Assembly (NCBI GenBank): GCA_010093685.1
Contig: MU006221.1
Coordinates: 280,881-344,880 of the forward strand
Origin: Ophiobolus disseminans
Lineage: Eukaryota; Ascomycota; Dothideomycetes; Pleosporales; Phaeosphaeriaceae
Reading direction: 5' to 3'
Length of the DNA: 64,000 nucleotides
Shown in pieces: positions 22,036 to 32,859 of the stretch (its first letter is position 1; every line of letters starts with the position of its first letter). The position numbers and the translations under genes are program-made. A model generated the notes under the pieces. That model was given only the letters and a program-made list of their open reading frames with translations, did no database searches and was not told the origin of the DNA.

Positions 22036-23526
22036 TCAACGTACCTTCATATCCCTCCTCCCCCCAAACCCCTCCCCAACCTCCATCCTCTCTCCATTAA
22101 CAACAAAGCTCTCAGGAAACCACTCCACCCTCCCCCACTTCTCATCCATCATTCCCACCAGCGCCTCCGCACTCTTCAAACACAACACCATGCCATGCCC
22201 ATTAAACCCCGCCGCGATCCACACGCCCTTTTTCCCCGGTACCTCGCCAACGTATGGACGCCCATCTGCCGTCGCGCCCATTATGCCAGTCCATTCCTGC
22301 ACGACGCGCTGCTCCGCGTCGACGTCTGTCTTCTCGCCCCAGGTGGATGCGCCGAAGTATCCCGCCAAGCTGTGGCGGAGGTATGTTGAGATGTGCGGAT
22401 TGAGCGACCCATCGTCCACCGTTCCATACTCACTCTTGCCCGCCTCCGGAAGTCTTCCTAATCCGCCTCCAATAATGATATGCTGCTTTTGCTTCTCCCC
22501 TTCATCGTCGTCATCAACAGCGCGCGGGATCATATACTCATACCCGCTCTTATATATAAACGAATACGTACGCTCCAGCGGACATTCCAACGTGCTGTTT
22601 GCGCCGGGCCTTTGGGCGGTGATTTGGCCGCGCATAGGTACGATGCGGGCTTGGCAGGAGGGGAGGAGGTAGGGCGTGTAGGCGTTTGTGGCGAGGATGA
22701 TGGCGTGCGTTTGGAGGGAGCCGAATTGTGTGTGTACGGTCCAGGAAGTCGGGGTGGAAGGTGAGGAAGGGGTCGGGAGGATGGAGTGTACGGGCGTGTG
22801 TGTACATACTTCGAGGCCGAGGGCGATGCATTTTTTCAACACGCCGGTTGTGAAGCGGTATGCATGTATACTCCCCGCTCCATACTCAAAGAATCCCACG
22901 ACGTTTTCGTGCTCAGGCACAGCCGGACTCTCATTCCGCACCGCGACCTGAAATTCCCGCATCTTCGCAGCATCCGCCTCATGAACTCGGTACCACGCCA
23001 TTCCGCCCTCTTCCCTCTCTTCCTCCATCGCATCATCTCGTAACGTCTCAATCGCTTTCTTCCCCGCTTCAAACGTCCCTTGATCGTAAAGCACATCCAC
23101 GGTCCTACACAGCCGACTCTCACACGCAATACCCAACTCTTTCGCTAGCGCATGCACACTTAAAATGCCCTCCCACTCCATCCTCGCAATCCTCAATGCT
23201 TCCGCCACACCAAGCTCTTCTCTATCTCGCATATACCCCCGATAACTCGCAGCCTTCGTGTGCCCGCCATTCCGCCCCGTAGCGCCGCTACACACCTCGC
23301 GCGCCTCCAGCATCAAGATTTTCAATCCCGGCCGGGACTTGAGTAGGAAGTAGGCTGTTAGTGTGCCGGTGATGCCGGAGCCGATGATGATGTGGTCGTA
23401 TATTTTCTGCGAGGAGAAAGGCGACGGTTCGATTAGGTTAGCAAGAGGCGATTTGGGGTTGTGCCAGTATGAGGGGAGAGGGGTGTGGATTGGTGGTCCG
23501 ACGGGGATTTGGGCCCGGGAGTCCAT
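22036..23526 (-). CDS. FAD-dependent oxidoreductase, DAO family
   Basis: 496 residues in one exon. The N-terminal dinucleotide fold reads HIIIGSGITGTLTAYFLL, followed by MLEAREVCSGATGRNGGH, both diagnostic of DAO-type flavoenzymes that oxidise amino acids or other secondary amines. A C-terminal FAD-contact strand is seen around GVWIAAGFNGHGMVLCLKSA. Start ATG at 23526 is followed by an aromatic/Pro-rich leader (YWHNPKSPLANL), common in fungal members. No peroxisomal C-terminal tripeptide is apparent (ends MKVR). The substrate cannot be given from sequence; fungal relatives include sarcosine/pipecolate-type oxidases and uncharacterised proteins. Confidence 0.85.
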   Translation of the reverse strand: MDSRAQIPVGPPIHTPLPSYWHNPKSPLANLIEPSPFSSQKIYDHIIIGSGITGTLTAYFLLKSRPGLKILMLEAREVCSGATGRNGGHTKAASYRGYMRDREELGVAEALRIARMEWEGILSVHALAKELGIACESRLCRTVDVLYDQGTFEAGKKAIETLRDDAMEEEREEGGMAWYRVHEADAAKMREFQVAVRNESPAVPEHENVVGFFEYGAGSIHAYRFTTGVLKKCIALGLEVCTHTPVHSILPTPSSPSTPTSWTVHTQFGSLQTHAIILATNAYTPYLLPSCQARIVPMRGQITAQRPGANSTLECPLERTYSFIYKSGYEYMIPRAVDDDDEGEKQKQHIIIGGGLGRLPEAGKSEYGTVDDGSLNPHISTYLRHSLAGYFGASTWGEKTDVDAEQRVVQEWTGIMGATADGRPYVGEVPGKKGVWIAAGFNGHGMVLCLKSAEALVGMMDEKWGRVEWFPESFVVNGERMEVGEGFGGRRDMKVR

Positions 23527-24443
23527 GCTGGCGATGGGCGGCGGTGAATTGGTTGTTAGGGTGAGATGGTAAGAGGTATGCGGAGCGTTTGTTCAGTAGG
23601 TAGAGGGTGGATCTAGCGTTGTGCAAGAGGCCGGGAAACACCGTGTTTCAAATCTTGTTTGACTTGAGGATTAGGACTAAAGGGCGTGGGATAGGGCGTG
23701 GGATGCGGAGTAATGGTAGCATGCAGGTGCAAATGTATTCAGTGCAAGAGATATGCATGTGTCGCAATGCACGCGGAGATAAGAACACCACGCGTGTACC
23801 TTCCTCTTTTGACCTAGCGCTACACGTGGTGTGAATTGCCCCTCGCCAGAGAAGATAACGCATAGCATGCAAAACACTGCAAGTAACTCCAATCATAGCG
23901 TATTTCTCTGCTTATTACACTTCTAACGCTTGCTACTTAGATACACCTCGTCTACTCCACGGGAATTTTCGAGTAGGTGAAACAGTACTCCGATTATCCC
24001 CAGTACTTGATGCAAGTCCTCACCGTCTTACGATTGTGCGTTGTAGACTCCAGGCCTATACAATCCACGTTAATTATATAGTAGACGCAATACCTCGACA
24101 GGTATGCACCTCATGATGTTCGATTCATTTCCGCAAAAAGGACTAGCTCCTTGTCAAAGCGTCGCTGCACACAGTCTGCCATATGTGATGCATACAAGTT
24201 CACCAGTGGAGTCACTCAGCCATACGCTCGGGTAGAGTGTTATGCGAGCTCTCACTCCCGTCTCTTTGTTCGTGTTCCATTCGTCTCAAACGTATCTGCA
24301 TGGTCTCCTCCCGGGCTTCGCGCCTAAACTGCAAAATTTCATCACCCTCGATGCCACATAGGATAGATTGACTTTTCCGAATACTCATTCCACTCTTCCA
24401 CACCCCAATTCATCATATCCTGGCTCACTGTCTCCATGGTCTA
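23527..24443. other. intergenic, no convincing gene
   Basis: About 0.9 kb; only short frames on both strands. A GGGATAGGGCGTGGGAT direct repeat lies near 23680. It would hold the DAO gene promoter. Confidence 0.45.
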
Positions 24444-25225
24444 CTAATGCCTCGGATACGTCGTTCCGGAAAAATTGAGCTCGAGAACAACTTTTCTCTC
24501 CTTGCCTAGCACCTCCCTCAGACTCTTGAAGACCGGCTCAAGGGCGCGAAGACGAATGATCAGATCCGGCACTTGTATATGGTGTACCTTCCCACCATTC
24601 GATTCAGGAAGTGTTCCAGAATCTGACGGAGGGTAGTGCGTCGAAGGGGCAAACTTTAACGTATATGTTGGTGAAAGGCGTTGTTCGGTTCGCAGAAAGA
24701 GCGCGAGCTCCGCAAGAAAAGTGTCGAGATTGATGGAGGCATTTTGCTTGTCCAAAATCGAGCCGTAGATAGCCAACGCGGACAGTCTGCAATGTTTTGG
24801 CTGAACCCCAGTAAAGAACAGATCCTTGTCCATGAGACCTTGAATATCGCGGGGATGCGCGATCGAGATGAACGGGTCAAGGCCGCAGAAGGCTTCCACA
24901 ATCTCAGCGCGGATTTCCTCATGGATGGTAACCCGCAGGAGGAGTGCGGGAGGTGGATGGTGGCCGATTACTGTTCCGACTTTATAATCGTAGGTGGCGT
25001 TATGCATCTTGTGTACAGTTTCCTGGTCGAGCATGTAGCTGCAGACGATGTCGCGTAATTCACGTGGAAGCTTGTCGCGCATGCGTTTGGTGAAAGTGAT
25101 GTTGCTACGCAGATCTTTTAGAAACTCCTGCCTCGTGCGCTCTGGCTTGCGGCGATTGGCGATTCTGAAACCCGTCAGCTTTGCTGTCCTTGCACCGCTC
25201 TGGATCACACATACCTTGTCCGCAT
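24444..25225 (-). CDS. LPRELRD-family protein, tandem copy 3
   Basis: Modelled as a tiny first exon 25225..25215 (ATG plus three codons), a 50-bp intron (25214..25165, GTATGT, branch GCTGACG, TTTCAG) and exon 25164..24444, giving 243 residues. The frame also stays open upstream without splicing (to 25343), but the strong splice signals and the family habit of a short leader exon favour the spliced form. Signature: KLPRELRDIVCSYMLDQE; then EIVEAFCGLDPF, MDKDLFFTGV and a C-terminal KVVLELNFSG strand. Function unknown. It lies third in a same-strand tandem trio with the genes at 26016 and 27544. Confidence 0.7.
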
Positions 25226-26015
25226 TCACTCCATTATCTTTGTCCGATGATGTTATTTTTTCGGGTGACAAATTCAGGTGAGAGGTAGTGTGTCGGTATG
25301 CGATGTCCGGGTGAATGGTTCGGAGATTGTGCAAAGTCCACAACGCGAGAGTGGAGCACGTTGCGCTAAATGAACTAGTAATTACGCCACTATATCTAGT
25401 TGGTTGAGATTTGATTGCTGCCCGGGTGGAGCTTGCTGATCTAAAGTCTCACGCTGAAACAGGTCAACACCAAGTCAATCGAAAAATATCCGCGTTGCTT
25501 GTATTGCTAACGATCCAGATCTGCAAACATCCCTCTCTTGACCAACATTCCCTCAGCCCTCGAACTGCCGTTTGCCATTCATCAAGCTTGTAGTTCATCA
25601 TTTCTTCGGTGACCAACGTGCTTTTTAGTGGTGTCTGGAATGCACTGGGATATCCGAGATAGATCCCCATCCTCGCGGTCTTGCACAACAACTTGAGCTT
25701 CGTTCGTACATCTCTGAGAGTTGCTATGGATAGCTGAGATCCGGATGCTCAGAGTAGCGGGCTTCGATACGTCACCGACGCTTACCCTCCCCTTCGCCTT
25801 GGGAGACGCAACGAGACATTGAGTGCCATCTGAGGAGCTTCTGTAAGGTAGTCTTGTCGTAGAGTGAATTATCGATAAAGCCTACACCAAGGATCAAGAG
25901 ATATCACTGTTCCTGCGGTACAGAAGCTCCAATTTCATTATTCATGCCTATTCGTGACATGAATCCTAACTCTGTGTGTTCTTGAAGTTTCCCTGCTCCA
26001 TGCACGGCGGTCTGG
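25226..26015. other. spacer between tandem LPRELRD copies
   Basis: About 0.8 kb, short frames only. It contains the promoter of the copy starting at 25225 and the 3' end region of the broken copy. Confidence 0.45.
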
Positions 26016-27000
26016 TCATCGACCGTACTTCGTCAACTCTTCAAGCCATAATCGCTCATCGTAGTCCATCATTTCCGCCGTCACACCCCAGCTTTTATGC
26101 ACTGATACCCCAAGATGAACATGCATCTCCGCTGTCTCACACTTCGCATGGAGCTGCGCTGCAACCAACTTCAGATTTCCGAGGGTTGAGACTAGGGTGC
26201 TCACACAAGATCCACCCTCATGCCGTTTGTTCTTGTTACGCTTCCATTGGCCGCTCTTCACTGCCCACGTAGCCGTAAGGTAGACGACTAGCTTGAAGCC
26301 GGGCGCAAGCCTCTGGTCGATATGAATTAGGGGGGCGAAGTTCGAGAACCAGCGTTTTGGGTCGATCTGCATGGCTCGTTGACCTTCCAGAAATGGCGGG
26401 AAAGCGTGGTACCGCGACAAGGGCACCGCGACGTCGATGGAGCCGCATACTATGAAACCAGAGAGCGAACAGGTGCTTGGACATATTCCGAAGCTGGAAA
26501 AAAATCCTTCTTGAGATATGTTCCAATCGTGGCAGGATCAAGTACAGCGAAATCTAAGAGCAGTGGGTAGAACATCTCTGTGAAGTCTTGACCGAAACAT
26601 TTGTCAACTTCTCCAGGCTGAGCGAACACGGGTGGCTCTTTAGCCACAGCTTGAGCGTGATAACTAGTGATAGACCGGAAAGTATCGGGTTTCGTCAAGA
26701 TTGCCAGCGTGTAGAATTCCTTCGCTTCGAGGGAGAGGCAAAGCGTCTTGTGTACCATGTCTCGTACCTCACGCGGAAGCTTTTGTTGGAAGTCGGTGGT
26801 GAATTGGAAGAGTCTAGCCGATTTTGAGTATCTTGTAGATAAGTTTTCAGACCTGGGGTTGATGCTACAACATACTTGGCAAGATACTCAGCACTTTCGG
26901 TGCCGGACAACGGCCGCCTAGATGTGTAGTCGGGAGATCCATCATATTGCGCCCGATACTTCCCGATGAGGGCCGCGAATGTTGGGCTTGCGCGTCGCAT
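26016..27000 (-). pseudogene. LPRELRD-family protein, tandem copy 2, frameshifted
   Basis: Exon 1 27000..26876 and a 62-bp intron (26875..26814, GTATGT...GGCTAG) lead in frame to QQKLPREVRDMVHKTL. That frame ends at a TAG near 26450, after APVRSLVS. The next frame resumes at once with FIVCGSIDVAVPLSR and runs to 26016 (LTKYGR end), so a one-base indel around 26455-26475 best explains the break. No consensus intron fits there. The organisation (about 40-residue leader exon, intron, signature at the start of exon 2) matches the intact copy at 27544..28488. It could still be a base-call error. Confidence 0.65.
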
Positions 27001-27309
27001 GTTGAGTACAGCGTGTCGTAGATGAGGGGGGAAGGTGCAGGCGCAGAAAATGACTGCCCACGTGGGGCGTACGATAAAACCGGCAGTGCCAAGACAGCGG
27101 CGATTGGTGGCTAGAGTTACACAGAATGCTTGGATTGGAGGTCAAAGCTTGACTATCACAGACATACGTTGCTCGTTGAGGATCCACGAAGGTCTAGTTG
27201 ATATCTTTCCGAGCGGGCTGAACCTCGGCGGATGAGGCTATTGAGATTGCGCAACTGGAAAGCCAACTCACGACTTCAAATCCGTTGCCATGCCGCCCAT
27301 CATAGAGAT

Positions 27310-27471
27310 TGTCAGCCTGGCACCTTAGTTCACATGGTACACTGTGGACTGCATCTCCACGTGACTCTTAGTCACTGGCTTACTCATCATGTTGTGTATA
27401 TAATCGCTCTATGTAGCTCTCTCAATACAACAACCTTCTTCTCATTTTTGCCCTGTCTCCTACATCCGACA
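27310..27471. repeat. 162-bp solo LTR (family 2)
   Basis: Begins TGTCAGCC and ends CATCCGACA, with GAGAT at 27305..27309 and 27472..27476. On the other strand it is the same 162-bp sequence as at 47701..47862 (two differences by eye) and 53669..53830. No internal retroelement sequence is attached. It sits between the 3' end of the LPRELRD gene at 27544 and the start of the broken copy at 27000. Confidence 0.93.
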
Positions 27472-27543
27472 GAGATCATGCCACTAAATGTCCACCATAC
27501 CTGGTCTGTTTTATAAATCTCAAAAATCTTGCATGAAGAGCAT

Positions 27544-28488
27544 CTACTCCTCCACATCGTAGTCCATTTGCGCTTCTTGTACGACAAGGTCAGTGGCATC
27601 ACCAAAACCAATCACGATCTTAACATCCGCTTGGCATCTCTTACGAAGCGCTGCAACAACTGGCTTGCACGTTTGAAGCATAGGGATGAAGAGTTCGATC
27701 GCGTCTCGTATAGCCGCCTCATCCACCCCCCCAACCCAGCTCATACAACCGTCGAACAGTCGCGGGTTGTACAAATGAATAACCGGCTTGAAATTGCGCT
27801 TCAGACGTTGCTTGTCAACAAGAAGTGGAGCGAAACAGTCGAACAAGTCCGCTGATGGGACCGTGTGAGAGTCTTTGGGGTCAGCCAGAGTGGGAAGCAG
27901 CTGCCTCGAAGGATCAAAGAATGTGTCTTTGACGCCATCAAGGCGAATGCAAACCGTGAGCGCAGGCAGGACGCAAGAATTGAGGCGAACGTCGAGCTTG
28001 AAAAAGTCTGTATTGAGGATTTCATCGATCTTTCGGGCGTCGACTACCGTCAGGCCCTCATATTCCTCGTAGAAAGTCTGGCCGACTTCCTGGGCGAAGG
28101 CGTGGTGCACTACCCTTGGTTGGATGACCCGCGGCCAGGAGTTCAGCGTCTCAGTGATGCCGGCTAGACTTTCGGGCTTAATGGTCGTGGTCGTAGCGAG
28201 GAAGTCCCATGGCTCCATGACGTCGTACAAATATAAGTAGATCATGTCGCGTAGCTCTCTGGGAAGCGTTTCGTACACGGCTGTTGAAAGGGCGAGGAGA
28301 CTACAAGTTCGGATGCGTTAATTACCTCACACTGGAAATACGATCATGACTATTTGTGCAACGTACTTGGCATTTGTGAGCCCAGCTGGGAGAAGTTGTG
28401 AAGCATCACAATGCTTGCCGCGCGTGATATGACACGTTGCTATTTCCGCGAGGCGCATCTGCGCGTATACCTCCCTGATAGAGCGCAT
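27544..28488 (-). CDS. LPRELRD-family protein, tandem copy 1
   Basis: Exon 1 28488..28367 (about 40-residue leader, MRSIREVYAQ), a 66-bp intron (28366..28301, GTACGT...TTGTAG), exon 2 28300..27544; 292 residues. Exon 2 opens YETLPRELRDMIYLYLYD, then FAQEVGQTFYEEYEGL, LNTDFFKLDV and a C-terminal DVKIVIGFGDATD, matching the order of elements in the other copies. An in-frame ATG at 28575 would lengthen the leader. The 337 bp upstream, to the SDR gene end at 28826, shows no other gene. Function unknown. Confidence 0.75.
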
Positions 28489-28825
28489 TTTTAGTGGTTG
28501 TTGGTTCGTGTCTGCGTGGTTTGCAAGAGTAAGAACATCAAAGGTGGTGGAGGCACAGCTTGTAAGGTTTGCCAAGCGTCGTGATCCTCACCTGTCCAAA
28601 CAAGGGAAGTGCGGGCAGTCAGGCACCTTCACCTAAGACAGGAGCGATACGAGTCATTAGTTCCACCTCGTTCAGTTACAGTGCTTCGGAAACCTCCTGA
28701 ACGCATCATGCCTAAGCTCATCACCATAGATGAGGATATACACGCCCTGCTGAGTCTTACCCGTATGTCCTAGCATGAATAGCATCAAATAAGACAGCAG
28801 AGTATAGCACTTCTCAATGATACCA

Positions 28826-29830
28826 TCATGTCCCTTCAATCTTCGTCGGAACATGCTCATCGTAATACAACGTCTCCCCACTCTTTCCACCCTCAAACAG
28901 CCCCAACGCCAACTTCGCGACCGCCTCTCCACACCATTCCGGCGGCTCGACAGTCTCATCTCCCATATTGTCCCAAATTTTAAAACGCTCAACCTCATGG
29001 TCCGCCATAACACCCCTGTATGTACCCTGCACCAGTCCCTCCACCATACTTGTCCGCGTGAGTCTCGGATACACGCCCTGAACACTAATTCCAGGCTCTT
29101 CATGCGCTAGACAAGTGATGAATCTCGTCAACGCCGCTTTACTCGTACAGTAGGAACTCCAGCCATGATACGTAACCTTCTCGTCGCACGCCGAACTCAG
29201 AATGATCATCTTCCCGAACCCCGCATTCAGCGGTCTTTGCAGTCGTGCTTCTCGCAGATGCGGTAGCGTAAGCTGGGCGATGGCAGTCGGGCCGAAGACG
29301 TTGACTTCGAACGTGTAACGCATGTCGTCGAGATGCAGGTCCGAGATACGCGATATCGGCTCGAGGACACCGGCGCAATAGATGACGGTGTCAATACCAC
29401 CGAGCACTTCTGTAGAGGCGCAGAGATTGACGGCGTCGGTACGGTCGTGCGGAACGGTCACGTCGCATTCGTGGCCGTACATGCGGTTCGGGTAGGATAG
29501 TAGGGTGGCGAGAGGGCCACTTGCGGAGTCTGTTGTTTGAGCGGGACTGTCAGACCGTCTCTAGAAAAATCCACAAAGATGGTCGACCTTGTAGCATCTT
29601 GTGATATATGGGAAGACATTGGAAAAGGCATGCAAATGCAAAGATTCAAGTTGGCTTACTACTAAACGTCAGCAGTTAACATGAAACACCATACATCGCG
29701 CGCCCTACCAATCAATCGCCCGATCCATCATAAAGACCAATGCATCAGGTGACTTCGTGATAATGGAGATGGTAAGGGCGGCGCCGATGCCGTTCGCACC
29801 GCCAACGATCATGATTCGTTGAGGTGCCAT
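28826..29830 (-). CDS. short-chain dehydrogenase/reductase
   Basis: Exon 1 29830..29709 opens with the Rossmann motif MIVGGANGIGAALT. A 161-bp intron (29708..29547, GTAGGG...CTGACAG) leads to exon 2 29546..28826; 280 residues. Exon 2 shows CDVT (adenine pocket), VIYCAGV (the NNAG equivalent), the catalytic Ser in IILSSACDE and SYCTSKAAL (YxxxK). The expected NNAG is changed to YCAG and the intron is unusually long for the locus. The C-terminus resembles fungal SDRs of unknown substrate. It is convergent with nothing and about 270 bp from the flavin monooxygenase, which is on the same strand. Confidence 0.82.
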
Positions 29831-30101
29831 GCCGGATGGGTAAGCCTAAGGATTCAAATCGAGATGGGATGAGATGGAATACGTGACTCAAATCGGACTA
29901 GATGTCAGCGCGAGGCACGAGGTGCGGGTAAAGACCAGCCGCAGCTCGGCGATTGTTTTGTTTGTCGTTGCTACCCCGCGCTAGGGCACCCCTGTCGTTG
30001 CCATGTGCGACCCCTGCAGCTTCTGATGACGTGTGGAGAAATGAAGATGAGATGAAAAGTGAGAAGTGACCACTCTGGGCGAAGATTGTCTACGTATAGC
30101 C

Positions 30102-32106
30102 TCAAACACCAGATGCATCAAAACTCTCCGCCATCGGGCTGTCTTTCTTGTCGTCCTTTTGCTGTTGCGCCTCCGAGCTTCCCGCCGCGCCTACAATGCC
30201 TTCCTCAATTGCCTTGATCTGGAGTGCAAGCACGCGGCTGAAGTATCTCGAGATCGCGAGATTGCCACCCTAAAAAGAAGTCAGCAACCGTTCATATAAG
30301 CTTGAGAGTTGTATCGCTTACCATGAACCAAAGGCCGGGGTGGCCGGACTTTTGCCACATTGTCCTGAACTCGCCTTCCTCGTTGAAGCCCCAAACATCA
30401 CCCACTCGATCCGCAACCTCGTCTCCAAATATCAAACGTGCCTGTGTCCGCATGTTCTGGTACCCTGTTGCAAACACAATCTCATCCGCTTCGAGTTTGC
30501 TACCATCTGCGAACTCAATCGCATTTGGCAAGATTTGCGTAATCTCCTGTCCTTGCTTGACCTTGATCTTGCGGTCTGCGATGAGCTGGGATGCTCCAAC
30601 ATCGATGTAGTATCCACCACCGCGCTGGAAGTACTTCATCAATAACCCAGACCCCATCGGACCCCTATCCAACGCGAAGCCTGCATCGTGGAGGCCATCG
30701 AGGAGTTTCTTGTCGTGTTCAGCCTGAACTTTCGTGACTCTGATTTGCTGCGCTTTGAACAGCTCGCTTGGCATAGCCCACAGGAACAAATCGGCGTCTT
30801 CAACGGGCGGCGCGTCTTCGTCATAAAGGCCCTTAAGCCCGATATCGGTTATGGCCTCGCTCGAAATGACGCACGTGGTGCTGCGCTGTACGATGGTGAT
30901 GTCGTAGCCCTTTTCGTAGAAGTCTTGCGCGATGTCGTGGCCCGAGTTGCAGCACCCAATCACGACCGCTCTCTTCCCCTTGGAATTTGGATTCGCGCCA
31001 GGGTGCTCCGAAGAATGACACAAGCGGTGGCCTTTGAACTCGTCCATCCCTTTGATGTCTGGCATGTTCTTCTTGCCAGAGTGGCCAGTCGCTTGGACGA
31101 TATGGCGTGGATGGAGCGTGCGATTCTCGACGCTGCCGTCTGCTTTGCGGCGCTGGACTTCGACGGTCCATTGCTGCTTGCTTTCGTCCCAGGAGGTGGA
31201 TTTGAGGTCGGTGGACGTCCAGGCATTGAGTTCGAGAAGATTGACGTACGCCTCGAAGAACTCGGCTAATTTATCCTTGGGGGTAAAGACGGGCCAATGC
31301 GGTGGGAATGGGATGTAGGGCATGTGATCGTACCAGACTGGGTCATGGAGCACGAGTTGGTGGTATCGCTTGCGCCAGTTGTCCCCAACACGCTTGTTTG
31401 AGTCGATCATCAGAGCAGGTACATTGAGCATCTTCAAGCGCGCGGCAACAGTCAGCCCACCTTGTCCGGCGCCGATGATGAGAACTCTTGGCTCAATCTC
31501 CTCCTTCTCGGCGTCACGTCGCTCTTTCCAGTTTTTTCTTGCTGGATCGCCGCCATGCTTCACACCTTTTGTTCGACGATGGTTGACCGGCTCTTCGTGG
31601 CCTTTGAGCTCCTTCAACGCTGTGTAGATGGTGAAGAGCTTCCACCCGCCATCTTCCTCCGCAAGATTGACCACACCGTCGCCACGACCAATCTCGGTTT
31701 CAAAATTGATGAAGAATGAGATACCATTCACATCACCCCACGCATCGATTGGTCCAAACTTAGCTGTCCTGAAGCTCGAGCTCTTGTCCACCTTAACTCT
31801 GGCTAACTGTACTTTGGCTTCGTCAAGCAGCTTTTTGATGTTCTGGCTACCTTTTGCGGTTCGAAAGTCCCATGTCAAAGCGAGATGGTCGCGCCAATAA
31901 CTCTTGTCTTTGAGGAAGAGGTCGGCAATCACGTCGTTCTTGCCACTCGTGATCGCGTCATTAATTTTCGCCACAATAGCATCCGCGACTTTGTTCGCAT
32001 CGACAGTGTCGTCCTTCGATGTTTCTGGGTACTCTCCCAATGCTATGTTGATGGAGCCTAACTCTGGTCGCTCGCTCGATGCGATGGTCGTATCGCCTAA
32101 ACCCAT
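30102..32106 (-). CDS. flavin-containing monooxygenase with N-terminal NTF2/SnoaL-like domain
   Basis: Exon 1 32106..30322 and exon 2 30269..30102 with a 52-bp intron (GTAAGC...TTTTTAG); 650 residues. Residues about 20-180 resemble an NTF2/SnoaL-like domain (WRDHLALTWDFRT, then ISFFINFETEIG). The FAD motif LIIGAGQGGLTVAARL lies near residue 212, then RVGDNWRKRYHQLVLHDP typical of class B monooxygenases, an NADPH-binding motif GCCNSGHDIAQDF (first Gly of the usual GxGxSG changed to Cys), and the FATGY motif near 550. The last exon restores the conserved WFMGGNLAISRYFSR ending, so the intron is well supported. It likely oxygenates an organic substrate using NADPH; the substrate is unknown. Neighbouring SDR and carrier make a small catabolic group possible. 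Confidence 0.88.
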
Positions 32107-32333
32107 GGTAATGATTGTGTTGCAGCGAGGAGAGGGGGAATTGAAAGTGGAATATAGATTGCTACACGGAGTGAATCTTGGAGGCTATGAACAAGTTCTC
32201 ATCGGATAGGTATGCACACTCAGCATGCTGTGACACTCAACCAAGTCATCCGATCACGGGTTCTGCCCAATGCGGGGTGTTATTGCTCGGCAAACCTTCC
32301 CCCAAGTGCGGGGACAGCTCCGGGATCGCGCAC

Positions 32334-32478
32334 CCTCTCGGTAAGTCGCGAAAGCCGGAAATCGACACACTATCCTGTCTGTATACAGAGACTTTCAAGC
32401 CTCTAAAACAGCTATTCATTTCGTAGATGTAGTCGTCAAGCTTAGTTTTTCTTCCGGCTTCCACGACTTACCGATAGG
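32334..32478. mobile_element. short TIR element (MITE-like), copy A
   Basis: About 145 bp with near-perfect inverted ends: CGGTAAGTCGCGAAAGCCGG on the left and its complement, with three changes, on the right. The core CTATCCTGTCT...GTAGATGTAGTCGTC is shared with copy B (35991..36360) and the relic near 61950..62070. No coding capacity. The target duplication is unclear (GCAC or CAC are candidates), so the superfamily is not assigned. The rest of 32107..32859 shows no gene. Confidence 0.75.
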
Positions 32479-32859
32479 CACCTCTACAGGACAACAAGAC
32501 ACCAACCTATTCCCGGCCCACCACACCCCGCATCATTGCGGCTCGACGGAACTTAGACGGTGGTGCGTCGTTCGGTTCCGCAATTGCTTGGACTTGGTTG
32601 GATATGTGTATCGATGACGTAGAATCTCGTCTCGTCTCATTCGACAGCAAGATTCGGAAGCCCGGCTTCGACAGGCACAGAAAACGGACTGATGGAGTTT
32701 TCTCGTAACATGGAAATCAGCATGTTTGCAAATGTCCACTTTCTATCTCATTGCGGCTAACGCGAAGGCAGAGCTAGAGACTAGCAGTATGCTTTGCTAA
32801 CACATGATGATCCATCCTGCAGTCAGGAGCTTCCGAGGTTATGTACTGCTAAGAAGGGA

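Noticed and set aside
30688..31269. 193-codon plus-strand frame
   Set aside because: Antisense of the flavin monooxygenase.
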